Shown piece by piece: positions 37,673 to 46,060 of a stretch of DNA of 64,000 bases. This DNA is from Erythrobacter sp. NAP1. GTDB taxonomy: Bacteria > Pseudomonadota > Alphaproteobacteria > Sphingomonadales > Sphingomonadaceae. The first letter of the stretch is position 1. Each line of letters begins with the position of its first letter. The notes below the pieces were generated by a model that saw only the letters and a program-made list of their open reading frames with translations, was not told where the DNA came from and made no database searches. A program made the translations under genes and the position numbers. The stretch is taken from assembly GCF_000152865.1 (NCBI RefSeq), contig NZ_CH672390.1:248001-312000 (forward strand), written 5' to 3'.

Positions 37673-39412
37673 ATGAACCGCATCCACTTGCTCTTGCGAG
37701 CTTCACTTATGGCCGGGAGCGCCATCGCAGCTCTCGCGGGGACGAGCGCACAGGCAGCGGTGGATGAGTATTCGATCGAAGGCGCGGGCCGCGTCACGAT
37801 CAATCTCGAGGTGTGTTCGGCGGAATCGCAGCTCGTCGTTCGCGGAGACACCGGCACCGATCTCGATTTCGTTGTCACCGATGCAAACGGCAACAACCAG
37901 CACGAAGACACCGGCATCGACGATTATCTCTCGGTCGTTCTCGAGAAAGAGGGCGATGAGTGCGAGACATTCGCGCTGGGCGTTTCGAATCTCGGCGAAG
38001 AAGCGAACGCATTCGTGGTCGTCCTCGAACCGATAACCGAGAGCACGACCCGCGTGCAGAAATACATTGTTCAGGCCTCCGAGACGCAGACGGTGACGTT
38101 CAAGGCCTGCGGGACGAGCGCGCGGGTGAGCGCGCGCGGCGACGGGGACACCGATCTCGATTTCGTGATCCGCAATTCCGACGGCGGCGTGGTTCACGAG
38201 AACGACGATACAACCGACGAAACCAGCACCACTCTCGAAGGGTTGCTGGGCGATTGCGAAGTGTTCGAGATGGACATCGCGAATATCGGTGAGGTCTACA
38301 ACGCGATGATGCTGGTGGTCGAACCCGAAGGGGCAAGCGATACGCCGTTTGCCGGTACGGCCCCCACGACAAGCCTCGCTTCCGCAACTCAGGCTGCGGG
38401 CTCAACCGCGCGCACCAGCAGCACCGCTGATACGAGCGGTGCGGGCGAGTACCGGGCCGACGCCAATGCCTCGCTAAAGGTCAACCTGCCGGTCTGCGGT
38501 GCGACCCGTGTCGAAGTGCGCGGCGATGGCGATACCGATCTCGATTTCACCATCAACGACGAAGCGGGCAATGTCGTTCACTCCGACTTCGATATGTCGG
38601 ACGTGACTTTCGTGCTGCTCAGTCCTGCTCAGGAATGTGAGACCTTCGCGCTCGAGGTCGACAATCTCGGCGATGTCTACAATGTCTTCACCGTCGCGCT
38701 GATCGACCCTGCGACCCGTGCCGAATTGCAAGGGCCGGGCGAATATCGCGTCAGCGCTAATGCCGCGACCAAGGTTGCGCTGCGCGTCTGCTCGGTGACC
38801 AAGGTCAGCGCGCGCGGCGATGGCGACACCGACCTCGATTTCGACGTGACCGACAGCGCGGGAACCTCGATCCACTCCGATTACGACACGACCGACACGA
38901 CGGAGTTTACTCTCGATCCGGGGAGCGAATGTGGTGATTTCCAGATGGCGGTCGAGAACCTGGGCGATGTCTACAACATGCTCACAATCGATTTCGGGGA
39001 GGACGCCGTGGTGAATGCGAAAGCGCCGGAGCGCAGAGGGACGATGGAACGCGGGACGCCTGATCGCGGTGCGCTGGGTGCGCTCAAGTCGACGCTTGCG
39101 CCTCCCGGCCAGCTTGTCGGCGTGCGCCGTCCCGGTGTCAGCCCCGATGGGCAGGACCGGCGGCTATCGATCCTCAACCAGACGGGCGAGACCGTGAGCG
39201 AGATTTACTGGAGCAATTCAGCCACGCTCGAATGGGGCTACGACCGGCTTGGTACGGGCTACACACTCTCGCGCGATCAGCAGTGGAACGTGACCGTGCA
39301 GGACGGTTCATCCGCCTGCATCTTCGACTTCAAGGCCGTGACCGAGAATGCGCGTGAGATCGAGGTTCCCGCGATCAATGTCTGCGAAGAGCAGAGCATC
39401 GTAATCGAATAG
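37673..39412 (+). CDS. Exported four-repeat protein with GDGDTDLDF motifs
   Basis: A 579-residue protein with signal peptide (about 1-29, ending AQAA) and an AAGGGGA ribosome site. Four ~95-residue repeats each carry a Cys, then RGD(G/T)(D/G)TDLDF, a second Cys followed by an aromatic (CETF or CEVF type), and a closing NLG..YN. Two cysteines per repeat suggest one disulphide each. The Asp-rich loops resemble Ca-binding turns of pre-peptidase C-terminal (PPC)-like beta-sandwich domains. A Ser/Thr/Ala linker separates repeats two and three. A distinct ~80-residue C-terminal domain (LNQTGETVSEIYWSN...WGYDRLG) follows. No enzyme motif; probably a periplasmic or surface binding protein. Confidence 0.85.
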   Translation: MNRIHLLLRASLMAGSAIAALAGTSAQAAVDEYSIEGAGRVTINLEVCSAESQLVVRGDTGTDLDFVVTDANGNNQHEDTGIDDYLSVVLEKEGDECETFALGVSNLGEEANAFVVVLEPITESTTRVQKYIVQASETQTVTFKACGTSARVSARGDGDTDLDFVIRNSDGGVVHENDDTTDETSTTLEGLLGDCEVFEMDIANIGEVYNAMMLVVEPEGASDTPFAGTAPTTSLASATQAAGSTARTSSTADTSGAGEYRADANASLKVNLPVCGATRVEVRGDGDTDLDFTINDEAGNVVHSDFDMSDVTFVLLSPAQECETFALEVDNLGDVYNVFTVALIDPATRAELQGPGEYRVSANAATKVALRVCSVTKVSARGDGDTDLDFDVTDSAGTSIHSDYDTTDTTEFTLDPGSECGDFQMAVENLGDVYNMLTIDFGEDAVVNAKAPERRGTMERGTPDRGALGALKSTLAPPGQLVGVRRPGVSPDGQDRRLSILNQTGETVSEIYWSNSATLEWGYDRLGTGYTLSRDQQWNVTVQDGSSACIFDFKAVTENAREIEVPAINVCEEQSIVIE

Positions 39413-39695
39413 AGGGCGTTTCGCGCTTTCCTACAGATGCACGTCGCGGGCATGATACGCGCATGGCCAATCGTTTTCATCCATGCCTCGCGCGAGCGTG
39501 CTTTTCGCGGGAAAACGGAAAGTCACACCTCCTTCACGCGAACAGCCAAATTCACCATGTTTGTCAGTCACTTGCGGGAAATTCGCCTTTTTCCAAAGAC
39601 GGGCTTGTGTGGTCCATCGCGAACCGCACTTGCCCTTGCCAAGCGATGCCCCTAGGCCCCGCGCGGATTTGAATGCGTGAAGGACATGCTGACTG

Positions 39696-40985
39696 ATGGC
39701 TAACGTAACCGTGATCGGCGCCCAGTGGGGCGATGAAGGCAAGGGCAAGATCGTCGACTGGCTCGCCAGCCGCGCCGATGCCGTGGTCCGCTTTCAGGGC
39801 GGTCACAATGCCGGTCACACGCTGGTGATCGACGGGACGACCTACAAGCTCTCGTTGCTGCCATCGGGTATCGTCTCGGGCACGATGAGCATGATCGGCA
39901 ATGGCGTCGTGCTCGATCCGTGGGCGCTGCGCGATGAGGTCGAGAAGCTCGAAGGGCAGGGCGTCACCATCAATGACGACAACCTCGCGGTTGCCGACAA
40001 CTGCCCGCTGATCCTGCCGCTCCACCGCGACCTCGACGGCCTGCGTGAAACTGCGGCTGGCAAGGGAAAGATCGGGACCACCGGGCGCGGCATTGGCCCG
40101 GCTTACGAGGACAAGGTGGGCCGCCGCGCAATCCGCGTGTGCGACTTGGCTCACCTCGACAGCCTTGAGCCGCAGCTTGACCGCCTTTGCGCTCACCACG
40201 ATGCGCTACGCGCAGGCTTCGACCAGCCGCCGGTGGACCGCGAAGACCTGCTCACTCAACTTCGCGAAATCGCGCCCTTCGTCCTGCGGTTTGCGCAGCC
40301 GGTGTGGAAGCGATTGAAGAAGGTTCGCAAGGCGGGCGCGAAGATCCTGTTCGAAGGCGCGCAGGGCGTGCTCCTCGACATCGACCACGGCACTTATCCC
40401 TTCGTCACCAGCTCCAACACGGTGAGCGGCACGGCGGCGTCAGGCAGTGGCCTCGGCCCCAACGCGACCGGCTTCGTGCTCGGCATCGTCAAGGCCTACA
40501 CGACCCGCGTGGGCTCCGGCCCGTTCCCGACCGAGCTTGAGGACGAGGTAGGACAGGGCATAGGTGAACGCGGCCACGAATTCGGCACCGTCACGGGCCG
40601 CCAGCGCCGCGTCGGCTGGTTCGACGCCGTGCTCGTGCGCCAGACCTGCGCGGTCTCGGGCGTGACCGGCATTGCCCTCACCAAGATCGACGTGCTCGAC
40701 GGGCTTGAGGTTGTGAAGATCTGCACCGGCTATCGCCTCCATGGTAACGTCTACGACTACCTGCCGAGCCACGCAGCCGACCAGGCCGCGGTCGAGCCGA
40801 TCTACGAGGAAATGGAAGGCTGGACCGAAAGCACAGCCGGCGCGCGCAGTTTCGCCGACCTTCCGGCAAATGCGATCAAGTACATCCAGCGCGTGCAGGA
40901 ACTGATCGAAACCCCGGTCGCGCTCGTCTCCACCAGCCCGGAGCGTGACGATACGATCCTGATGCGCGATCCGTTCGAGGACTGA
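39696..40985 (+). CDS. purA: Adenylosuccinate synthetase
   Basis: GTP-dependent ligase that joins IMP and aspartate in AMP synthesis. It has 429 residues. The P-loop is [11 protein letters not shown]; other landmarks are [22 protein letters not shown], the switch-like [23 protein letters not shown] and the guanine motif [14 protein letters not shown] lies upstream of the ATG. A 283-nt upstream gap shows no recognisable riboswitch. Confidence 0.98.
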   Translation: MANVTVIGAQWGDEGKGKIVDWLASRADAVVRFQGGHNAGHTLVIDGTTYKLSLLPSGIVSGTMSMIGNGVVLDPWALRDEVEKLEGQGVTINDDNLAVADNCPLILPLHRDLDGLRETAAGKGKIGTTGRGIGPAYEDKVGRRAIRVCDLAHLDSLEPQLDRLCAHHDALRAGFDQPPVDREDLLTQLREIAPFVLRFAQPVWKRLKKVRKAGAKILFEGAQGVLLDIDHGTYPFVTSSNTVSGTAASGSGLGPNATGFVLGIVKAYTTRVGSGPFPTELEDEVGQGIGERGHEFGTVTGRQRRVGWFDAVLVRQTCAVSGVTGIALTKIDVLDGLEVVKICTGYRLHGNVYDYLPSHAADQAAVEPIYEEMEGWTESTAGARSFADLPANAIKYIQRVQELIETPVALVSTSPERDDTILMRDPFED

Positions 40986-41066
40986 TCCTGCACCAATATT
41001 CCCGTGCTGGGACATGCGGGAAAAGCCGGAATTGCGAGGGCGAGCCGGGCAGCGTAGAACAGCGTC

Positions 41067-41648
41067 ATGCAACGCGTGGTCGCCCTGCTGCTAACCGTCC
41101 TGCTCGCCGCATGTGCGGGCTCGAATGGCGGCGGCACGGCGCAGCAGGCGGCTGCGACTTCCAGCTTTCCTACTCAAATCGTGCCCGCTGCCACCCGCGG
41201 CAATGCCAGCCGGTCGATCCCCAGCCGCCCGCCGGTTGCGGATTACCTGCTGATCGACAAATCTGAGAGGTTGCTGGTCGCCTATCAAAACGGTCGCCCG
41301 ATCAAGGCCTATCGCGGCCTGCAATTCGGCGATACGCCGATGGGCCACAAGCGGTTCGAAGGTGACGAGCGCACGCCGGAAGGGCTCTATACGATCGATA
41401 CGCGCAACCCGCAGAGCCGCTTTCACCTCTCGCTGCGTATCTCCTATCCCAACCGCCAGGACCGCGCCTTTGCTGCGCAATATGGTCGATCGCCGGGCGG
41501 AGACATCTTCATCCATGGTCAACCCACCGGGCGCCCCGGCCGCATGCGCGGCGACTGGACTGATGGCTGCATCGCGCTCTCCAATACGGAGATCGAAGAG
41601 CTGTGGCAGCTCGTGCCCGACGGGACGCCGATCGAAATCCGGCCCTAG
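41067..41648 (+). CDS. L,D-transpeptidase (YkuD) lipoprotein
   Basis: A 193-residue cell-envelope protein. The N-terminus is a lipoprotein signal with lipobox LLAAC (Cys16). The YkuD catalytic domain spans about 58-192, with H150 (IFIHGQPTG) and the nucleophile Cys168 in WTDGCIALSN. Such enzymes form 3-3 crosslinks in peptidoglycan or attach proteins to it. The stop overlaps the convergent DUF6768 gene by 4 nt. Confidence 0.92.
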   Translation: MQRVVALLLTVLLAACAGSNGGGTAQQAAATSSFPTQIVPAATRGNASRSIPSRPPVADYLLIDKSERLLVAYQNGRPIKAYRGLQFGDTPMGHKRFEGDERTPEGLYTIDTRNPQSRFHLSLRISYPNRQDRAFAAQYGRSPGGDIFIHGQPTGRPGRMRGDWTDGCIALSNTEIEELWQLVPDGTPIEIRP

Positions 41649-42019
41649 CCGCGATCCTCGGAAAGCATTGCCACCTGCACCTGCAGGCGCTTCACCTCCG
41701 ACAGCACGGTCAGCATGTTCATGCGGGCAAACATCCACTCCTTCAGGAAGCCCTGCATGATCAGAAGGCCAATGGTGGTGAGCCCCCACCCAACCATCGC
41801 ATCGGTGGTGTCGGCTGTGACGGCGCGAAAAAAGCAGTAGGCAAGGCCAAGCCCGATCACGATCGCAATCGCGAAACTGAACTTGGCCCATCCGCCCAGC
41901 GGCCCTTTCCAACTGTCGCCGATCTGCTTGAACATGCCGCGATCCGTGTCGAGGCTCGCCAGAAACGCGTGATCGTCATGATCGAGCGCGGCGGTGATCC
42001 GTTCGTCTTGAGTGGTCAT
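41645..42019 (-). CDS. Two-helix membrane protein coupled to an ECF sigma factor (DUF6768-like)
   Basis: A 124-residue protein with a ~40-residue charged N-terminal cytoplasmic part, two transmembrane helices (about 45-66 and 75-94) and a short C-terminal helix. The start overlaps the sigma factor stop (ATGA), so it is co-translated. This gene pairing is seen in related sphingomonads with DUF6768 proteins. I infer a membrane partner or anti-sigma-like regulator; no zinc-binding anti-sigma motif is visible. Confidence 0.75.
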   Translation of the reverse strand: MTTQDERITAALDHDDHAFLASLDTDRGMFKQIGDSWKGPLGGWAKFSFAIAIVIGLGLAYCFFRAVTADTTDAMVGWGLTTIGLLIMQGFLKEWMFARMNMLTVLSEVKRLQVQVAMLSEDRG

Positions 42020-42573
42020 AGGAGTTCTCCTTCATCAATCGGTGAAAGCGCAGCCTTGAGCTTGCGGCGCGCGTGGAAAAGGCGGCTCTTCGCCGTGCCT
42101 TCGGGGATGGCCTGCACCTCGGCGATCTCGGCAAGGGTGAGCCCCTCGACGAAATGGAGGTGCGCGGCGAGCCGCTGGTCGGGCGGCAGGCTCGCAAAGG
42201 CCTGGTTCAGCGCCGCGCTATCCGATTGCGACGCCTTGTGGCTTGGTTCTGTGGCTGGCGACGCATTGGTGAGCGCGCCGCGCTCCTTGACGATATGGCG
42301 CAGCTGGTCCGATCCTCGCCGGTGCAACACCGCGAAGGCGTAGCTGCGAAATCGCGAAGGATCGCGAAGTGTACGCAGCCCCTTCCAGATCGCCAGCCAG
42401 CAATCCTGAACAAGGTCGCCCGCCGCATGACCATCGCCGCAATAACGGCGTGCGGCGCGCAGGAGCCTCGGGTTCCAGCGCGCAAAAAGCCGCTCCGCCG
42501 CGCGTTTGTCGCCGCGTTGCACCTCGACGACCAGCAATTGGTCGAACAGGTCGGATGTGTCTTTGCGAGCCAT
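42016..42573 (-). CDS. ECF-family RNA polymerase sigma factor
   Basis: A 185-residue sigma-70 family factor with region 2 (about 15-85, including AGDLVQDCWLAIWKGLRTLRDPSRFRSYAFAVLHRRGSD) and region 4 (about 125-180, LPPDQRLAAHLHFVEGLTLAEIAEVQAIPEGTAKSRLFHARRKL). It lacks regions 1 and 3, as ECF sigmas do. Its downstream gene is translationally coupled. A TGAAC sequence lies upstream, but I could not define an autoregulated promoter. Confidence 0.92.
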   Translation of the reverse strand: MARKDTSDLFDQLLVVEVQRGDKRAAERLFARWNPRLLRAARRYCGDGHAAGDLVQDCWLAIWKGLRTLRDPSRFRSYAFAVLHRRGSDQLRHIVKERGALTNASPATEPSHKASQSDSAALNQAFASLPPDQRLAAHLHFVEGLTLAEIAEVQAIPEGTAKSRLFHARRKLKAALSPIDEGELL

Positions 42574-42647
42574 CGTAAAGGTAGTCGCGCAAGAGCGGCA
42601 AAGAGTTCAACCGGAGAGCTCAGAAATCGGGCAAATGTATGAAAATC

Positions 42648-42680
42648 TTGACTTGAACACGTTTTGTTCTACTCTCGTTC
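42648..42680 (+). promoter_or_regulatory. Sigma-70-type promoter overlapped by a LexA-type box
   Basis: TTGACT (42648-42653) and TACTCT (42670-42675) with 16-nt spacing form a good promoter. GTTC-N7-GTTC occupies 42666-42680, exactly the alphaproteobacterial LexA consensus, covering the -10. A GAACA/TGTTC inverted repeat (42655-42669) also overlaps. The start codon follows at 42704. Confidence 0.5.
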
Positions 42681-42703
42681 TCGTCAAACAAGGGGACGAT
42701 TCG

Positions 42704-43711
42704 ATGAAGCAGCCGGATTTCGAAATGACTGATTTCTCTTATGGTGCGGCTGAGGATGCGTCGGGTCTGCCCGCACGGGTCGCGATTTTCGCTGACAGTG
42801 CTGCCGCGCGCGAGCAGATTGAAGAAGACCTTTCAGGCGCCGGTTTTCGTACGGTCGATGGGGGCGCAATCGCGAACCTGCTTGATGGACCGATCACGCT
42901 GCTTGGCGATGTGGTCATGGTCGATTGCCCGCTGGTCGATGCAGAAACGCTCGCCGCGCTTGCGCGGCTCGACATGCGGGTGTCACGCGCAGGGGCGAAG
43001 CTGATTGTCACCACCGCGATTGATGCTCTCGATGCGGTGTTTGCCTCGCTCGATCAATCTGACCCGCAAATCCTCGTGCAACCCACTCGCGGGGAGCGGA
43101 TTGTCGCAGTGGGCCGGGTGCTTGCCGATATCGGCAATGCCCGCGTGCGCGAAATGACTGAGGAAGACCGTCTGAGCCTTCTGCATCTTTCGCGTCAGGT
43201 CGATGCAATCGCCTCGAAGCTTGAAGGGTTGACGGGTGCGAAAGGCGGCACAGGGTCGCCGCAATCCGCGCTGCGCGCGCATGCCGAGACCGCAGAGATT
43301 ACGCAGGGGACATTCGCTGCATCGCAACCGCCATCCTTGCCGAACTCCCAGCGCGCTTCGATGCCCGATCCGCAATTGGTGCGCCGGATGATCTCGGCAC
43401 GTCAGGCGCGTTCAAAGTTCTTTGATGGAGAGCTGTTTGCAGATCCCGCCTGGGACATGCTGCTCGATCTAACCGCTGCAAAGGCAGAGAAGCAGCAGGT
43501 TTCGGTTACCTCGCTCTGCATTGCGGCAGAAGTCCCTGCAACGACAGCGCTGCGCTGGATCAAGCAATTGGTCGATACAGGCGTCTTTCTGCGCGTTGCA
43601 GATCCCTCTGACCGGCGGCGTGCCTTCATCGCGCTGAGCGATCAATCGTCAGACGCGATGGCGCGCTATTTTGCAGAGGTCGAGACGCCTCTCTTCCAGC
43701 AGGCGGCTTAG
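42704..43711 (+). CDS. Winged-helix (MarR-like) regulator with receiver-like N-terminal domain
   Basis: A 335-residue cytoplasmic protein with AGGGGA upstream of its ATG. Residues about 22-135 alternate hydrophobic strands and helices like a degenerate response-regulator receiver (VAIFADSAAAREQIEEDL, VVMVDCPLVD, KLIVTTAIDAL), although the phospho-acceptor Asp context is not clear. A low-complexity linker (about 170-220) leads to a MarR-like winged helix (about 245-320; VTSLCIAAEVPATTALRWIKQLVDTGVFLR and DPSDRRRAFIALS). No DNA-damage gene is adjacent, but its promoter carries a LexA-type box. Targets are unknown. Confidence 0.8.
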   Translation: MKQPDFEMTDFSYGAAEDASGLPARVAIFADSAAAREQIEEDLSGAGFRTVDGGAIANLLDGPITLLGDVVMVDCPLVDAETLAALARLDMRVSRAGAKLIVTTAIDALDAVFASLDQSDPQILVQPTRGERIVAVGRVLADIGNARVREMTEEDRLSLLHLSRQVDAIASKLEGLTGAKGGTGSPQSALRAHAETAEITQGTFAASQPPSLPNSQRASMPDPQLVRRMISARQARSKFFDGELFADPAWDMLLDLTAAKAEKQQVSVTSLCIAAEVPATTALRWIKQLVDTGVFLRVADPSDRRRAFIALSDQSSDAMARYFAEVETPLFQQAA

Positions 43712-44544
43712 GAGCCGTCCGGCAAGCGAAGGATCACGGTGAGCCCGCTCGCTTGATCGCTTGCGTGCGCCTTTGCGCAGACGCCGTTCCCACGGCACTG
43801 CGCGTTGTCGCAAATGAAGCGGACAGCATCAGCTCGTGCTCGTGCGAGAATGTCGGGCGCAACCTCAGGGTCGGCGCACACGATGTCGGCTTCTCCAAGT
43901 AGCCGCGCTTGCTTCAAGGTCAGGTCTTCGGGATCTTCGCTCGCAAGCCAAAGCTCCTCGGTCCTTGCTGCGGGCGGTTTATCGCCTCCGTCGAGCCAAG
44001 CCTCGACTTGATCCGCCGACCCAGCATTGAGGGCATCCAGCGCACCGCCTTCGCGAAGAGCGTCATCCAGCGCGCGGCGCCGATCCGCACCATCCGGAAA
44101 ACGCTCGCGCAATTTAGGGCGCGCGCCGAACAGCTCCTTGGCCAACCGGCCAAGCGATTGAGGGAGTATACGCTCAAGGCGGAGCCGCACATGCTTGGCG
44201 AGGCCTGCCGATGCGCCTCCTGTGCCGATCGCGATCAACACCGGATTGCGGTCGAGTATGCTCGGTGTGGTGAAGTCGCAAAGGTCTGGGCGATCGACGA
44301 CATTGACCAGCATCCCCGCACAGCGAAGATTGATCGCTGCGGCTTCGCAAGCCTTGCGGTCTTCATAAGCAATGAAGGCAATCCGAACGCCTTCGTCGAC
44401 CGCGCGCTGTGGGTCATCGACCACGATCCCGCCAGCGCGCTCAACCAGTCGCCGCTTGGGTTCAGCCGCTTCGCCATCGCCGAGCACCAACACGCTTTGG
44501 CCGGCAATGCGATGGAACAGCGGAAGGCTGGCAAGCTCGCTCAA
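43708..44544 (-). CDS. Siroheme synthase N-terminal type precorrin-2 dehydrogenase/ferrochelatase
   Basis: A ~278-residue NAD-dependent enzyme of the CysG-N/Met8 type that oxidises precorrin-2 and inserts iron to give siroheme for sulphite and nitrite reductases. The Rossmann start is SVLVLGDGEAAEPKRRLVERAG; NVVDRPDLCDFTTPSI and GTGGASAGLAKHVR are diagnostic. The C-terminal ~75 residues (EDLTLKQARLLGEADIVCADPEVAPDIL) look like the beginning of an SUMT methyltransferase domain, then end in a Cys-containing tail, so a CysG-like fusion appears truncated. I use a TTG start 7 nt after the lysA stop; an ATG at 44583 is the alternative. Confidence 0.85.
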   Translation of the reverse strand: MSELASLPLFHRIAGQSVLVLGDGEAAEPKRRLVERAGGIVVDDPQRAVDEGVRIAFIAYEDRKACEAAAINLRCAGMLVNVVDRPDLCDFTTPSILDRNPVLIAIGTGGASAGLAKHVRLRLERILPQSLGRLAKELFGARPKLRERFPDGADRRRALDDALREGGALDALNAGSADQVEAWLDGGDKPPAARTEELWLASEDPEDLTLKQARLLGEADIVCADPEVAPDILARARADAVRFICDNAQCRGNGVCAKAHASDQASGLTVILRLPDGS

Positions 44545-44551
44545 ACTGTGC

Positions 44552-45811
44552 CTATTCGAGCCACTCGGGCACGCGCTCTGCATCCATGATCGCGCCTGCA
44601 TCGATCCGGTCGGCGACCACTGCGAACTTGTCACCATCCACCAGCACCTCGGCGACAAAGCCGCGCGAGTTGTAGGACGAAGCCATCGTTGCGCCGTATG
44701 CGCCCGCCGTACGGAAAACCGCGAGATCGCCAGATTCCAGCTTGTCAGTCAGACGGCCCATGGCGAAGGTATCGCCGGTTTCGCAAATGGGGCCGACGAT
44801 GTTTGCAGTCATGTCGCTGCCTCTGGGCTGGACCGCGACGAAATCGTGATAGGCGCCGTAGAGCGCAGGGCGCGCAAGGTCGTTCATCGCCGCATCGACG
44901 ATCACGAATGGATCCTTGATCCCGCGCTTTACGCGAACGACACGGGTCAGCAGCACGCCTGCATTGCCAGCGATCACGCGGCCCGGCTCGAAGATGAGGC
45001 TCACGCCCCAGTCCTTCGTCACCCGCGCTACCATCGCGCCATATTCGGCAGGAGAGGGAAGCTCCTCGCCAGCCCTATAAGGCACGCCAAGTCCACCACC
45101 CAGATCGACATGAGTGATCGTGTGACCCGCTCCGCGCAGCGAGGTGACGAGCTCACCCAGCTTTGTGAATGCGCGCTCAAGCGGCGCAAGCTCGCCCAGC
45201 TGGCTGCCGATATGCACGGCCACGCCGCGAAGGCGCACGCCTTCCTGCCCGGCGAGCTTGCCAAAGATCTGGCCCGCCTGGCTGATCGGAACGCCAAACT
45301 TGTTGTCGGCCTTACCGGTCGAGATTTTGTCATGCGTGCCCGCATCGACATCGGGATTGATCCGAAGCGCACACTGCGCTTCGCGCCCCATTTCCGCTGC
45401 GAGTTCGGCAAGCTCCAGGCCCTCTTCCTCGCTCTCGATATTGAACTGGCCAATCCCCGCTTCCAGCGCCGCTTGAAGCTCGGCGCGGGTCTTACCTACG
45501 CCTGAAAACACGATTTTCTCAGGCGGCATTCCGGCAGCGAGCGCCCGGCGCATCTCGCCGACCGAGACGACATCGGCGCCGTATCCTTCGCGGCTCAGCA
45601 CCTTGAGCACGGCGAGGTTCGGGTTCGACTTCACCGCAAAGGCGATCAGCTTGTCCGGCACCGCATCGAGTGCCTCGCGAAACACGCGGGCATGGCGTTC
45701 GAGAGTGGCTCGCGAATAGACGTAAACAGGCGTGCCGACATCGTCGGCGATCCGCGGCAACGGCACGTTCTCGGCGTGCATCACACCGTTCTGGTAAGTG
45801 AAGTGGTCCAT
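44552..45811 (-). CDS. lysA: Diaminopimelate decarboxylase
   Basis: PLP-dependent fold-type III decarboxylase for the last step of lysine synthesis. It has 419 residues. The PLP lysine is K61 in FAVKSNPN; HIGSQLGELAPLE, the phosphate-binding DLGGGLGVPY, EPGRVIAGNAG and the active-site Cys in GPICETGD are present. It lies in the argH-lptM-lysA order typical of Proteobacteria, 12 nt after the lptM-like gene. Confidence 0.97.
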   Translation of the reverse strand: MDHFTYQNGVMHAENVPLPRIADDVGTPVYVYSRATLERHARVFREALDAVPDKLIAFAVKSNPNLAVLKVLSREGYGADVVSVGEMRRALAAGMPPEKIVFSGVGKTRAELQAALEAGIGQFNIESEEEGLELAELAAEMGREAQCALRINPDVDAGTHDKISTGKADNKFGVPISQAGQIFGKLAGQEGVRLRGVAVHIGSQLGELAPLERAFTKLGELVTSLRGAGHTITHVDLGGGLGVPYRAGEELPSPAEYGAMVARVTKDWGVSLIFEPGRVIAGNAGVLLTRVVRVKRGIKDPFVIVDAAMNDLARPALYGAYHDFVAVQPRGSDMTANIVGPICETGDTFAMGRLTDKLESGDLAVFRTAGAYGATMASSYNSRGFVAEVLVDGDKFAVVADRIDAGAIMDAERVPEWLE

Positions 45812-45823
45812 GGTTCCGGGAGG

Positions 45824-46060
45824 TCAATCAGGGGGGAGATCGAAGGGGTCGTCCTCGCGCTCTTCGGAGCGGCGGCGCAACTCGACGCTGCGTTCCGGTG
45901 CGGCGAGCGCGTCGAGCTCGAGCAGTTCCTCAGGCTCGGGTCGGTCGGTCGCCCCATGCGGAGCAGGCGGCAGGCTTGCCCCTTCGAGCGGCGTCAGCGG
46001 CGCGCGCGAACCGCAAGCGGCGAGCGACAGGGCAGCAAGGGTAATCAGGAATACGCGCAT
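45824..46060 (-). CDS. Small lipoprotein, LptM-like
   Basis: A 78-residue lipoprotein with lipobox LSLAAC followed directly by GSRAPLTPLEG, similar to the CG.KGPL..P motif of LptM (YifL). The rest is Pro/Glu/Arg-rich and probably unstructured. The ATG overlaps the argH stop by one base (TAATG). LptM assists assembly of the LPS translocon; position between argH and lysA is the usual one, which supports the assignment despite low sequence content. Confidence 0.75.
   Translation of the reverse strand: MRVFLITLAALSLAACGSRAPLTPLEGASLPPAPHGATDRPEPEELLELDALAAPERSVELRRRSEEREDDPFDLPPD

Noticed and set aside
39413-39695. Purine riboswitch ahead of purA
   Set aside because: The 283-nt gap lacks the three-way-junction pattern and conserved loops of known purine riboswitches.
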